This document shows, piece after piece, positions 1 through 7,287 of a stretch of DNA of 25,031 nucleotides. Source of the stretch: Myxococcales bacterium (GTDB taxonomy: Bacteria > Myxococcota > Polyangia > Fen-1088); NCBI GenBank assembly GCA_003153875.1, contig PMBY01000473.1, positions 9,852 through 34,882 on the forward strand, given 5' to 3'. The stretch's first letter is position 1, and each line of letters opens with the position of its first letter. The position numbers were made by a program, and so were the translations under genes. The notes beneath the pieces were generated by a model. It saw nothing but the letters and a program-made list of their open reading frames with translations, searched no databases and was not told the origin of the DNA.

Positions 1-98
1 TGTGGGCCGTGGCGGTCAACCTTTTCGGCGCCATGACCTTCGATCACTTGACCCAGTTCAGCTACGACGATTCCTTCTTCCCGCACGGGAACAACTGA
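1..98 (+). CDS. 3' end of an unidentified gene (partial)
   Basis: An open frame runs in from the left window edge (first full codon at 3) and ends at a TGA at 96-98. The last 31 residues begin WAVAVNLFGAMTF and end in FFPHGNN. The tail is too short to assign to a family. The hydrophobic stretch before a polar, aromatic end could belong to a membrane or exported protein, but this is only an impression. No convincing terminator follows; the 71 bp to the next gene hold one weak 5-bp stem (104-117) without a T-run. Confidence 0.5.
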   Translation, partial: WAVAVNLFGAMTFDHLTQFSYDDSFFPHGNN

Positions 99-169
99 GC
101 GGATGCGGTAGACCGCAGGTCGCCCCTACGACAGTAGCCAGATTCATCGAAAAGCCTTAACCTGGCGCC

Positions 170-1183
170 ATGCTGTCCATGGTTGGAACACGCCGCTGGT
201 TGTTGTTCGCTGGTCTGCTGAGTTTCTCCTGCGCGACGGCGCCCAAACCGCCCGAGAAGACCGAGGCGCCGCCCCCGGTCGCTCCGCGTCTGGAGAAGAT
301 GCGCGAGCCACTCGAAGTCCTGCCGCTGGAGCTATTCTTTTCCGGCGTGCACGGTGTGGCCAGCTCGAGTGAGTCGGTGACCATTCGCAACACCGGCGAC
401 GAATCGGTGGCGATAAGCGATCTCATGATCGTGGGCAGTCAGGCCATCACCTTCAAACTGAGCAACCTGCCTCCCTTGCCGCTCTTGCTGCGGCCCAGTC
501 TGTCAGTGACGGTCAGCGTGGGGTTTGCGCCGCCCGCCGACGCCGAGCCGGGCGTGCATCGCGCACGCCTCCGCATCGTGCGTTCAGGCGACGATGACGG
601 CCCGCCCTGTGACATGTCGGCCCTGGTCACCAAGGGAACCGATCTAGCCAGTGAGCCTCCTGTGCAGCAGATCCTCGATACGCTGGGCTACGCGCCCGAG
701 AAAGAGCTAGCCGTCCCCGTGGCTTCCGACGCCAAGGCCGACGGCCAGGGGCTGTCGGGGCTGTTCCAGCATGCCAAGCCGGGCAACGTAGGCTTGTATG
801 TGGTCGCGCGCTACTCGCAGGACGAAGTTTCCTCGTACGGCACCTATTCCGTCCAGAGCGGAAAGCCGGTCACCAAGCCCATGGGCACCATCGCCAAGGG
901 GCACAACCAGACACTCAACCCCGAGCTGGAGGGTGAAGGACAGACCAGTTTCGACCCAGGTGAGACGGCCTTCGGGATCTTCGTCAAGCTGCCCAAGCGC
1001 ACGCTGTATTCGGAGGACAAGCGCAACAGCGAAGCCGCCAAGCATGCGATGCGAATCTATCCCCTGCGCAGCCGAGGTGGCGCGCAGGTTCCTGACGCTC
1101 TGCTGGTCGTCGTCGACGAGGACGGCGATGGCGATTTCCAGGACTATGTGTTCACGCTGGTGAACGTAAAACCCGCGCAGTAG
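170..1183 (+). CDS. Lipoprotein with ASH/choice-of-anchor-D-like and DUF4114-like domains
   Basis: A 337-residue protein with a short basic N-terminus, a hydrophobic stretch and a lipobox-like LLSFSC with Cys21, which indicates a lipid-anchored protein. A Pro/Glu-rich linker (about 22-45) leads to a beta-sandwich-like segment (about 50-150) containing VTIRNTGDESVAI and a later VGFAP motif. This pattern is typical of ASH/HYDIN or choice-of-anchor-D domains, which bind proteins or act as spacers. The C-terminal part (about 165-337) has FGIFVK, LYSEDKRN and a final DEDGDGDFQDYVF segment resembling the acidic Ca-binding end of DUF4114-type domains. A second in-frame ATG at 179 is an equally possible start; neither has a clear Shine-Dalgarno. 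The gene is convergent with the Tyr-rich gene, with only 2 bp between stops. The function is unknown; a surface binding or structural role is inferred. Confidence 0.8.
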   Translation: MLSMVGTRRWLLFAGLLSFSCATAPKPPEKTEAPPPVAPRLEKMREPLEVLPLELFFSGVHGVASSSESVTIRNTGDESVAISDLMIVGSQAITFKLSNLPPLPLLLRPSLSVTVSVGFAPPADAEPGVHRARLRIVRSGDDDGPPCDMSALVTKGTDLASEPPVQQILDTLGYAPEKELAVPVASDAKADGQGLSGLFQHAKPGNVGLYVVARYSQDEVSSYGTYSVQSGKPVTKPMGTIAKGHNQTLNPELEGEGQTSFDPGETAFGIFVKLPKRTLYSEDKRNSEAAKHAMRIYPLRSRGGAQVPDALLVVVDEDGDGDFQDYVFTLVNVKPAQ

Positions 1184-1185
1184 CT

Positions 1186-2178
1186 CTATCGCCGACGGCC
1201 GCCGCCGCGCGAGGAACCGCCGCCGAAGGATCGCGCGGCCGGGGCTGCCGGGGCTGCGGATCGAAATGGGGCGGCTGCCGGAGCCGGGGCGGAGGGTCGA
1301 TACGGGGCGGCGGGGGCACCTGGCGTGGCAGCTCGATACGGGGCGACCGGCGCCGGTGCACCCACGTTTGACCGCGGCACCGACGTTGAGCCGCGCCAGC
1401 CATTCGCGGGATGGGCTGGGGGTGGGGAATGCCAGCCCGCTGAACCGGTGCCCGGCGTTCCCACGACATGCGCGGGCGGCGGCACGCGGTGAATGGGCGG
1501 CGCGACAGCATAGCCGCCATGATGGAAGCGCCCACCGACGTAGTAGTTGGGATAGTAGCTTCGATAATAGAACGAGTAGTAGGGCCAGTAGGCCCAGAAA
1601 TACGGATCATAGGCCCCTTCCCAGTAGTACCAAGAGCCAACCAACGCGAAATTCGGCGACCAGGGCCGCCACAGGTGCGTGTGGGGCCCGATCATGAAGC
1701 ACCAACCTCCGCCGTAGATGTCGAGAATGGGGTGCGCGCCGTAGTAGCTGAAAGTCGGTCCCGCGTAGCCGAAGTCGCGCGGATCCCCGACGAAGTAGTA
1801 GCAGCCGTCTCTCAGCTCGAAGAGCCGCAAATCCAAGGGCGGGTACGCGTGCACGTGCGCGCCCGGGGTGTCGTCCCATGGCCCACCGGCCGAGACGCGG
1901 GTGTCGACCGGATGAGGCCCAAAGTAGCAGTAGCCTCCGCCCGGAACCGCATAGGCCGATCCCTCGACATTGGGGGGGATTGGCGGAGGCGCAGGCTCGG
2001 TCTCGCCAGGGTTGCTAGGTGGGGGGCCGTACTCGGACGGCGGCACTTGCTGCGCTTGGTCGGCAGCTTGAGCTTGAACATATTCCTCGGTCTCTTCCTG
2101 CGCGACGGCCAAACGGCCCAAGCCCGCGACGAACCAAGGAACGAGCGCCAGGGCGAGCGGTTTTGCAAAACGGTTCAT
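1186..2178 (-). CDS. Secreted Tyr/Trp-rich protein with Ala/Pro/Ser-rich tail
   Basis: A 330-residue protein of no family I recognise. The start at 2178 is chosen because it gives a clean signal peptide (MNRFAKPLALALVPWF followed by a cleavage-like AVAQ) and has a GAGG 8 bases upstream; the frame extends 19 codons further without such support. After a Pro-rich spacer, residues about 70-185 are extremely aromatic, with several GGxCYF/GCYYF/GGWCF motifs and a dense run including SWYYWEGAYDPYFWAYWP. The last third is low-complexity Ala/Pro/Ser and ends in Gly/Arg (RGGGRRR). Cys residues recur in an aromatic setting (YCYF, CYYF, WCFM), suggesting repeated small units. It is probably exported; a structural, adhesive or envelope-matrix role is a guess. 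It is divergent from the YqeY gene and convergent with the upstream lipoprotein gene. Confidence 0.72.
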   Translation of the reverse strand: MNRFAKPLALALVPWFVAGLGRLAVAQEETEEYVQAQAADQAQQVPPSEYGPPPSNPGETEPAPPPIPPNVEGSAYAVPGGGYCYFGPHPVDTRVSAGGPWDDTPGAHVHAYPPLDLRLFELRDGCYYFVGDPRDFGYAGPTFSYYGAHPILDIYGGGWCFMIGPHTHLWRPWSPNFALVGSWYYWEGAYDPYFWAYWPYYSFYYRSYYPNYYVGGRFHHGGYAVAPPIHRVPPPAHVVGTPGTGSAGWHSPPPAHPANGWRGSTSVPRSNVGAPAPVAPYRAATPGAPAAPYRPSAPAPAAAPFRSAAPAAPAARSFGGGSSRGGGRRR

Positions 2179-2213
2179 GGGCAACCTCAAGGAGCAGTGT
2201 GTTCCTAGCAAGG

Positions 2214-2222
2214 ATACTAGCA
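2214..2222 (-). promoter_or_regulatory. Candidate extended -10 promoter of the Tyr-rich gene
   Basis: Read on the - strand this is TGCTAGTAT, an extended -10 (TGn followed by TAGTAT) about 35 bases before the ATG at 2178. It would give a leader of roughly 28 bases containing the GAGG ribosome site. No good -35 is visible, as expected for an extended -10. This is pattern matching only. The rest of the 2179-2457 spacer shows nothing else convincing apart from a 5-bp hairpin at 2383-2397. Confidence 0.3.
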
Positions 2223-2457
2223 AGCGGCGGGCCAAGCCTCAGAGCGGGTGGCCTAAGCGGAAACGCCAGGCTCGTCCTGGAATTTGGGCCGTTTCGATCC
2301 GTCCTGGCGCGCACGGCCTAGTTGGGGCAGGCGATCCGTGCTCGTGGCCAGCAAAAGCGTGGCAGAAATGCGTGCGGCTGGTGTGAATCTGCTTCACGGC
2401 CGAGGTGATGGGAGGCAGACTTGGCCTACCCGTCAGGGTGTGAAAAGGGACACGACC

Positions 2458-2913
2458 ATGGCCATAGAAACCGAGCTTCAGGATCTGCTCAAGGCCGCCA
2501 TGCGCGCCAAAGACAGCCGCACGGCCGATTGCATTCGCATGATCAAAACCAAGCACATGGAGCGACGAACCGCGGCTGGATTCAAGGGGCCGCTCGATGA
2601 TGCCCTGTGGTTGGACGTGATTGCCGCCTACCAGAAACAGATGCGCAAAGCCCGAGAAGAGTACGCGGGGCTAGGCGAGCGGGGAGCCGAGCACCTGCCG
2701 CAAATCGACTTCGAGATCGAGTTCTGCGCGCGGTTCTTGCCCAAGGCCGCCAGCGACGACGAAGTGCGCGCCGTGGTCAAAGAGACCATCGCACGCCTGG
2801 AGGTCAAAGACCTCAAGCTGGTGGGCAAGATCATGGGCGAAATCATGAAGGCTCATAAGGGCAATTTCGAGCCGCCCACGGTCAAGCGCATCGTCGAGGA
2901 AGAACTCAAGTAG
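2458..2913 (+). CDS. GatB/YqeY domain-containing protein
   Basis: A 151-residue protein matching the YqeY family, which is usually about 150 residues. Family marks include the N-terminal helix with LLKAAMRAKDSRTADCIRMI, the central EYAGLGERGAEHLPQIDFEI, and a C-terminal helical region with LKLVGKIMGEIMKAHKGNF. The family shares the tRNA-binding helical tail domain of the GatB amidotransferase subunit, but a standalone YqeY has no catalytic domain; a role in tRNA metabolism is assumed, not proven. The start at 2458 is preferred over the longer frame (from 2284) because the family begins here and AGGGA lies 7-8 bases upstream. Its stop codon directly abuts the stop of metF on the other strand, with zero bases between them. 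Confidence 0.9.
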   Translation: MAIETELQDLLKAAMRAKDSRTADCIRMIKTKHMERRTAAGFKGPLDDALWLDVIAAYQKQMRKAREEYAGLGERGAEHLPQIDFEIEFCARFLPKAASDDEVRAVVKETIARLEVKDLKLVGKIMGEIMKAHKGNFEPPTVKRIVEEELK

Positions 2914-3795
2914 TCAGTAGCCGCGACGGGCGTACAGGGCCGTCAAGATCATACGCGTCGCCGGCGACTGGTTCAGCGTATAGAAGTGTACCCCGGGTGC
3001 GCCGCCCAGAAGCAGATCCACGCACTGGGCAGTCGCCTGGGCCACACCGAGCTGGGCCACGGCGGCCTTGTCGGTGCGGCGTCTTTCCAGCTCGGCCCGC
3101 AAGACGACCGGGACGCTGGCACCGCACATCTGAGTCATGCGCTGGATCTGCGCCACGTCGGTGATGGGCATGATGCCGGGAAGGATGGGCACGGTGATGC
3201 CGGCCGCGCGGGCGCGCGCCACGAAGTCGAAATAGAAGCGGTTGTCGAAGAAGAGTTGGGTGATGATGAAATCCACGCCGGCGCGCACCTTGGTCACAAG
3301 GTGCTGCATGTCGAGCGCCAGGTCGCGACACTGGGGGTGGCCCTCGGGATAGCCCGCACCGGCCAGACACAGGCGCTCGCGGTAGCGCTGCCGGATGAAA
3401 GTCACCAGATCCGAGGCGTGCGCGAAAGCGCCAGGCGGCGGCACGAAGTTGTGCGCGCCAGCGGGCGGATCGCCACGCAGGGGAATCAGGTTCTCGATTC
3501 CTGCGTCGACCAGACGATCAATCAGTGCCGCGACCTCGGCCTGTCCGGACGCGATCCCGGTCAGGTGGGCCATGGCGAGAAGGCCGTGCTCGTGCTGGAC
3601 GCGGGTCACCAGATCGACCGTGCGATCGATGGTCGAACCGCCGGCGCCGTAGGTGACTGAGACGAAAGCCGGGGCGAGGTCGGTCAGCTCCGCGAGGGTG
3701 TGTTCCAAAGTGGCCACGCCAGCCTCGGTCTTGGGCGGATAGACCTCGAAGGAGAAAATCGGGCGGCCTTTGCCGAAGAGTTCACTGATCTTCAT
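2914..3795 (-). CDS. metF: 5,10-methylenetetrahydrofolate reductase
   Basis: A 293-residue protein of normal MetF length. MetF is an FAD TIM-barrel enzyme that reduces 5,10-methylene-THF to 5-methyl-THF, the methyl donor for methionine synthesis. Visible marks are FSFEVYPPKTE near the N-terminus (Glu17 corresponds to the catalytic Glu of the FEFFPP motif), VSVTYGAGGST (about 46-55), NLIPLRGDPP (Asp109) and FIITQLFFDN. AGGA lies about 7 bases before the ATG. It sits 23 bp downstream of the ClpX-like gene on the same strand and is probably co-transcribed with it, so no dedicated leader or methionine riboswitch is present. The link between a ClpX-type unfoldase and folate metabolism is not explained by known pathways. 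Confidence 0.95.
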   Translation of the reverse strand: MKISELFGKGRPIFSFEVYPPKTEAGVATLEHTLAELTDLAPAFVSVTYGAGGSTIDRTVDLVTRVQHEHGLLAMAHLTGIASGQAEVAALIDRLVDAGIENLIPLRGDPPAGAHNFVPPPGAFAHASDLVTFIRQRYRERLCLAGAGYPEGHPQCRDLALDMQHLVTKVRAGVDFIITQLFFDNRFYFDFVARARAAGITVPILPGIMPITDVAQIQRMTQMCGASVPVVLRAELERRRTDKAAVAQLGVAQATAQCVDLLLGGAPGVHFYTLNQSPATRMILTALYARRGY

Positions 3796-3818
3796 GTCAA
3801 TCCTGCGGGGAAGGCTAG

Positions 3819-4889
3819 CTAATCGCGCGCACCGGCGCCCTCGCCCAAACGTCCCAGCCGGGCCGCGGCTGTCTCGGCGTCTATCACGATGGTCTCGCCC
3901 CGCCGCTCGGGGGCTTCGAACATTACCTCGTGACAGATTTCTTCGACCAGGGCGCGCAGCGTGCGCGCGCCGGTCTTGCGCCGCAAGGAGAACTGCACCA
4001 CCTCGCGCAGCGCCTCGTCCTCGAAGCGCAGGTCCACGCCGTCGATCTTGAGCAAGGCCTGATACTCGCGCACCACGGAATCCGACGGCACGGTCAGGAT
4101 CTGGAAGAGATCATCTCTTGACAGGGGATCCAATTCCACCCGCACCGGAAGCCGGCCGAGAAACTCGGCCAGCAGGCCGTAGTCGAGCAGCTCTTTCTCG
4201 GTGATGGGCGGCGAGCGCCGGTTCTCGCTGTCCGTGCTGCCAAACCCGACGGTGCGGCTTTCCTGATACAGGCGCAAATCGGTGAAGGTCCCCGCGGCGA
4301 TGAACAGGATGTCCTGCGTGTCGACAGGCGTGAAGTCGTGCTTGTTCCAGTGCTGCGTCAGGTTCTGCGGAACGAAGATCTCGCGGCCCTCGAGCAGCTT
4401 GAGCAAGCCCTGCTGCACCCCCTCGCCACCGATGTCGCGCGCACCCGCGCCGGTGCGCGCGCTGTGCGTGCGGCGGGCGACCTTGTCGACCTCGTCAATG
4501 AACACGATGCCTCGCTGGGCCTCCTCGACGTCCTGGCCGCACTTGTGCAGCAGCTCCGCGATCATCACCTCCACGTCCTTGCCGTAGTAGCCAGCCTCGG
4601 TGTACTCGGTCGCGTCTGCCACGGCAAAGGGCACATCAAGAAACTCGGCCAGAGTGCGGGCGATGTGGGTCTTGCCACAGCCAGTGGGGCCGATGAGAAG
4701 AAGGTTCGATTTCTTGATGAGTCGCTTGCCGGCCGCTGTCTTGTGCTCGCAACGCTTGAGATGATTGTAGGCCGCGATGGCCACCGTGCGCTTGGCCCGT
4801 TCCTGGCCGATCACATGGCGATCCAGGTACGCGACGATCTCTCGTGGCGTGGGCAACAACTTCTCGGCAGGACGGGGCGACGTCTTCAT
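3819..4889 (-). CDS. clpX: ClpX-type AAA+ unfoldase lacking the N-terminal zinc domain
   Basis: A 356-residue AAA+ protein aligning with the ATPase core of ClpX. It shows Walker A GPTGCGKT (67-74), pore-1 loop GYYG (100-103, usually GYVG), Walker B IVFIDEVDK (128-136), the RDIGGEGVQQGLLKLLEG stretch, a C-terminal EFLGRLPVRVELD and sensor-2 RRKTGARTLRALVEE. An SRTVGFG segment sits where ClpX carries its IGF ClpP-docking loop. The four-cysteine zinc-binding domain of canonical ClpX (usually over 400 residues) is absent: the ATG at 4889 precedes only about 20 residues before LDRHVIGQ. The frame stays open to 5033, but that extension has no zinc motif, overlaps the upstream gene and is unlikely to be coding. 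The RKH-type loop is altered (NKHDF). It is probably a second, specialised ClpX-like protein rather than housekeeping ClpX. metF lies 23 bp downstream. Confidence 0.85.
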   Translation of the reverse strand: MKTSPRPAEKLLPTPREIVAYLDRHVIGQERAKRTVAIAAYNHLKRCEHKTAAGKRLIKKSNLLLIGPTGCGKTHIARTLAEFLDVPFAVADATEYTEAGYYGKDVEVMIAELLHKCGQDVEEAQRGIVFIDEVDKVARRTHSARTGAGARDIGGEGVQQGLLKLLEGREIFVPQNLTQHWNKHDFTPVDTQDILFIAAGTFTDLRLYQESRTVGFGSTDSENRRSPPITEKELLDYGLLAEFLGRLPVRVELDPLSRDDLFQILTVPSDSVVREYQALLKIDGVDLRFEDEALREVVQFSLRRKTGARTLRALVEEICHEVMFEAPERRGETIVIDAETAAARLGRLGEGAGARD

Positions 4890-4953
4890 CGCGGCGGAGC
4901 ATCGCACGGCTGCGCAGACTCCGCCAAAGTACGGGTCTAAGTGGGCGGATTCA

Positions 4954-5484
4954 CTAGTAAGACACGACCTCGCCGGCGTCGTTGAGCCGGAGATTGCGAT
5001 GCCGGTGAGCACCGGTGAAACGCTCGACCTCACGCACCCACTCGGAATCGGGGTAGTGGTTCACCATATACTCGGCCTCACCACGCGCCTCGGAACGCTG
5101 CTCGGCATCGGCCAGGGCATGGATGAGAATCGCATGGCGCTCGGGCGCGTCCGCGCTATCAGGGAAGCGGCGATTTCCGTCGCGCGCAAGCTCGATGGCA
5201 GTAGCGTGATTGCTATCCTTGATGCTACGAAGCTGCGCCATGAGCTGGATTTCCTTGAGCGGACCAGCGGGCGCGGCCGTTGGGGCAGCAGGCACCAGTG
5301 CGGGCGGGCGGGGCGCCGCGGCCTGCCGCGCTGGGGCCGGCGCGGAAGATTCAGGCGCTTTCTCTTGCACCGACTCGCTCGGCTTGGGCTGGTCACACCG
5401 ACGAGCGGCCGTCACCAAAGCCAAGGCCGCGACGCCGCCAACCATCAGGACTCGAAATCCCATTTTGGAAAACCGCTCGCTCAT
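4954..5484 (-). CDS. Small membrane-anchored helical-repeat-like protein (paralog 1)
   Basis: A 176-residue protein with an N-terminal hydrophobic anchor (MGFRVLMVGGVAALALVTAA), an Ala/Pro-rich linker (about 30-75) and a helical C-terminal part containing ELARDGNRRFPDSADAPERH, AEYMVNHYPDSEW and a final RFTGAH. The same pattern of L-A..RF-DS...ER, then AR-.-.Y....-P, then -TG-H occurs in the two genes at 9049-9435 and 9446-9934, so the three are paralogs. The helix pairs and the ..YPDS.. pattern recall TPR/YbgF-type repeats; this is an inference. The ATG at 5484 shares its A with the TGA of the hydrolase gene (TGATG), so translation is coupled; an upstream in-frame TTG at 5493 is less likely. 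It probably faces the periplasm and works with the hydrolase. Confidence 0.78.
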   Translation of the reverse strand: MSERFSKMGFRVLMVGGVAALALVTAARRCDQPKPSESVQEKAPESSAPAPARQAAAPRPPALVPAAPTAAPAGPLKEIQLMAQLRSIKDSNHATAIELARDGNRRFPDSADAPERHAILIHALADAEQRSEARGEAEYMVNHYPDSEWVREVERFTGAHRHRNLRLNDAGEVVSY

Positions 5485-7112
5485 CAGGGACAACTATCAA
5501 TTGTCGTCTTCTGCGCATTGTAGAGGTTCTGCATCCCCGTCTGCATCGCGGGCCACGTCCAGTCTGCATCGTACGACCAAGCCCACGCGCCGTTGTAGCC
5601 AGTGGTGTAGATTTTAGTGAACAAGTCGTTCTGCGCGACACCGTCGGTTGCCGCGGCCGCGAACTCGCCCATCACGAGTTTCTTGTCCAAGGCCCAGTGC
5701 GACGCCGGGTACGTGAAACAGGAATTGGAAGCGCCATTCGACGTGTAGTAATGGACTTCGTAGTAATCGAGGGTTCCGTTTTGCTTGCTACCCACGTTCC
5801 TGAGGGCCGTGTCTGAATAGTAGTTGTTCTTGCCACTCACGCCTGAGCAATAGTCGAAGGTCTGAGCGCCATTGGTGACGAGCGCCGAGGGATCGGCGGT
5901 GTGAATCGCCGCCGCAAGCCAGTTCACGGTCTTTTGAATGTACGCTTCTGTAGTCCTGCCCCCGGTTGCCCAGCCACTCGGACCCATGCCCTCCGGCTCG
6001 TTGAAGATTTCCCAGGAGTACAAGCCGGGAGTACCTTTGATCGCGGCAACGAGCGGAGTCAGGTAGTTGTCTACGTAGGCTTGGCGGTTCGTGTCGTTCT
6101 CTAGCAGGGATTTGTTGTTTGCCAGCGTACCTGCCGGAATGTTCTCGCTGCCCTGAAGCATGTCGAAGGACCAGAGACTGATGACGATCGCTACTTTGTT
6201 GGTAGCCGCGGCGTTGAGGATGGCCTTGACGCCGTCGATGTGGGTTTGCGGAATCTTCTGGGCCTTGCCGCTCGAATCGTAGCCAGGGGTCACGGTTCCG
6301 TTGGTGTGGAACCACCACCGGATCACGCGCCCACCAGCATTGTAGGTGTTCTTGAAGATGGTATTGAACGTGGTGAGGTTCGGGTTGGGGACGTCGCCGG
6401 CGAAGCTGACCCAGGCCACGTTCAGCCCGCTGGAGAAATTGCAGACGGTGACAGGGCCACCGGTTCCTGTAGATCCCCCGTTGCTGCTGGAACCGCCCGT
6501 GCCAGCGCTGCCCCCGCTGCTGCTCGAGCCGCCCGAGCCGGTCTTGCCTCCGCTGGCGCCGCCACTGCCAGTCGAGCCGCCAGTTCCTGTCTTGCCCGCG
6601 GTGGCTGTGGCTCCTCCGCTGCTGTTGGAACCGCCGCTGGCGATAGTGCCTCCCTTGGCTCCTCCAGTGCCCGTGGAACCGCCAGGACTCGTCGCGCCGC
6701 CCGAGGCAGTCGTACCTGCGTTGCCACTTGTTCCAGCAACATTTATCGACCCGCCTGCGGCTTTCGTGCCGCCGAGGCTAGACGAACCGCCAGCGCCGGT
6801 GGTCCCGCCTGCGCTGGTTGCGCCTGCAAAGCTAGTGGTCCCGGCTGCAGCGGTTGCACCTGCCAAGCTGGTGGTCCCGCCCGCGCTGCTCACGCCGCCC
6901 GTGTCTCGCACGCCGCCCGTGTCGGGCGCACCTGCGCTGCCGAGGGAACCGCCAGACGGCTCACTCCCGCCGCTGCCAGCCGCGCCACTGTTGCCGGCTG
7001 AACCGATGCTGCCGCCAGCCGCATCAGCGTGCAAGACGTTGTTGTCCCCACTTCCTGCGAGACTGCAGGCGCCAAGGCCCAACATCACGACAAGTAGCAA
7101 CGGCTTCTTCAT
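5484..7112 (-). CDS. GH5-like (clan GH-A) glycoside hydrolase lipoprotein with Gly/Ser stalk
   Basis: A 542-residue protein with a lipoprotein signal (LGLGAC, Cys16). A low-complexity Gly/Ser/Thr/Ala stalk runs from about residue 30 to 220 (GGS, GGT and AGTT units). A TIM-barrel hydrolase domain follows from about 222 to 542. Family marks are VIRWWFHTNG, IVISLWSF, YSWEIFNEPEG with the likely acid/base Glu372, LDYYEVHYY, and LVMGEF with the likely nucleophile Glu483. This fits clan GH-A, nearest to GH5-type cellulases or mannanases; the substrate cannot be read from sequence. A strong GGAGGA (7116-7121) lies 3 bases before the ATG. It is divergent from a second hydrolase of the same build and coupled to the small partner gene downstream. 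The lipid anchor and long stalk suggest display at the outer membrane surface. Confidence 0.88.
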   Translation of the reverse strand: MKKPLLLVVMLGLGACSLAGSGDNNVLHADAAGGSIGSAGNSGAAGSGGSEPSGGSLGSAGAPDTGGVRDTGGVSSAGGTTSLAGATAAAGTTSFAGATSAGGTTGAGGSSSLGGTKAAGGSINVAGTSGNAGTTASGGATSPGGSTGTGGAKGGTIASGGSNSSGGATATAGKTGTGGSTGSGGASGGKTGSGGSSSSGGSAGTGGSSSNGGSTGTGGPVTVCNFSSGLNVAWVSFAGDVPNPNLTTFNTIFKNTYNAGGRVIRWWFHTNGTVTPGYDSSGKAQKIPQTHIDGVKAILNAAATNKVAIVISLWSFDMLQGSENIPAGTLANNKSLLENDTNRQAYVDNYLTPLVAAIKGTPGLYSWEIFNEPEGMGPSGWATGGRTTEAYIQKTVNWLAAAIHTADPSALVTNGAQTFDYCSGVSGKNNYYSDTALRNVGSKQNGTLDYYEVHYYTSNGASNSCFTYPASHWALDKKLVMGEFAAAATDGVAQNDLFTKIYTTGYNGAWAWSYDADWTWPAMQTGMQNLYNAQKTTIDSCP

Positions 7113-7115
7113 GGT

Positions 7116-7121
7116 TCCTCC
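7116..7121 (-). promoter_or_regulatory. Strong ribosome binding site of the left hydrolase gene
   Basis: On the - strand this reads GGAGGA, 3 bases before the ATG at 7112. It fixes the start and contrasts with the right-hand hydrolase gene, which has no recognisable ribosome site. Confidence 0.7.
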
Positions 7122-7250
7122 GGAGAAACTATATTCGACAGCACATTAGTGGAAACGAGAACACAAAAGTTAGCAAAAATGCGACGCGGCCGGCGACGGT
7201 CATCGCAGGATCAGGTTTGTTGCGTGCAGTCAGGGTCAGGCAAATCCCGA

Positions 7251-7281
7251 TTGAGCGCGGGATGCCAGTCGTGGTTAGAAT
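7251..7281 (+). promoter_or_regulatory. Candidate promoter of the right hydrolase, possibly leaderless
   Basis: TTGAGC (7251-7256) and TAGAAT (7276-7281) are separated by 19 bases, slightly longer than ideal. The -10 ends 6 bases before the ATG at 7288, so transcription would start at or next to the A of the start codon. No Shine-Dalgarno is visible upstream of that ATG, which agrees with a leaderless mRNA. Pattern only, unproven. Confidence 0.3.
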
Positions 7282-7287
7282 CGCCTC

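Noticed and set aside
104..117. Possible terminator hairpin after the first partial gene
   Set aside because: The stem is only 5 bp and no T-run follows.
3796..3818. Methionine or cobalamin riboswitch before metF
   Set aside because: Only 23 bp separate metF from the upstream gene, so there is no room for an aptamer.
6346..7149. Long Pro/Val-rich open frame opposite the left hydrolase stalk
   Set aside because: It is the antisense of a GGS/GGT low-complexity stalk, where stops are rare for compositional reasons; it has no domain or ribosome site.
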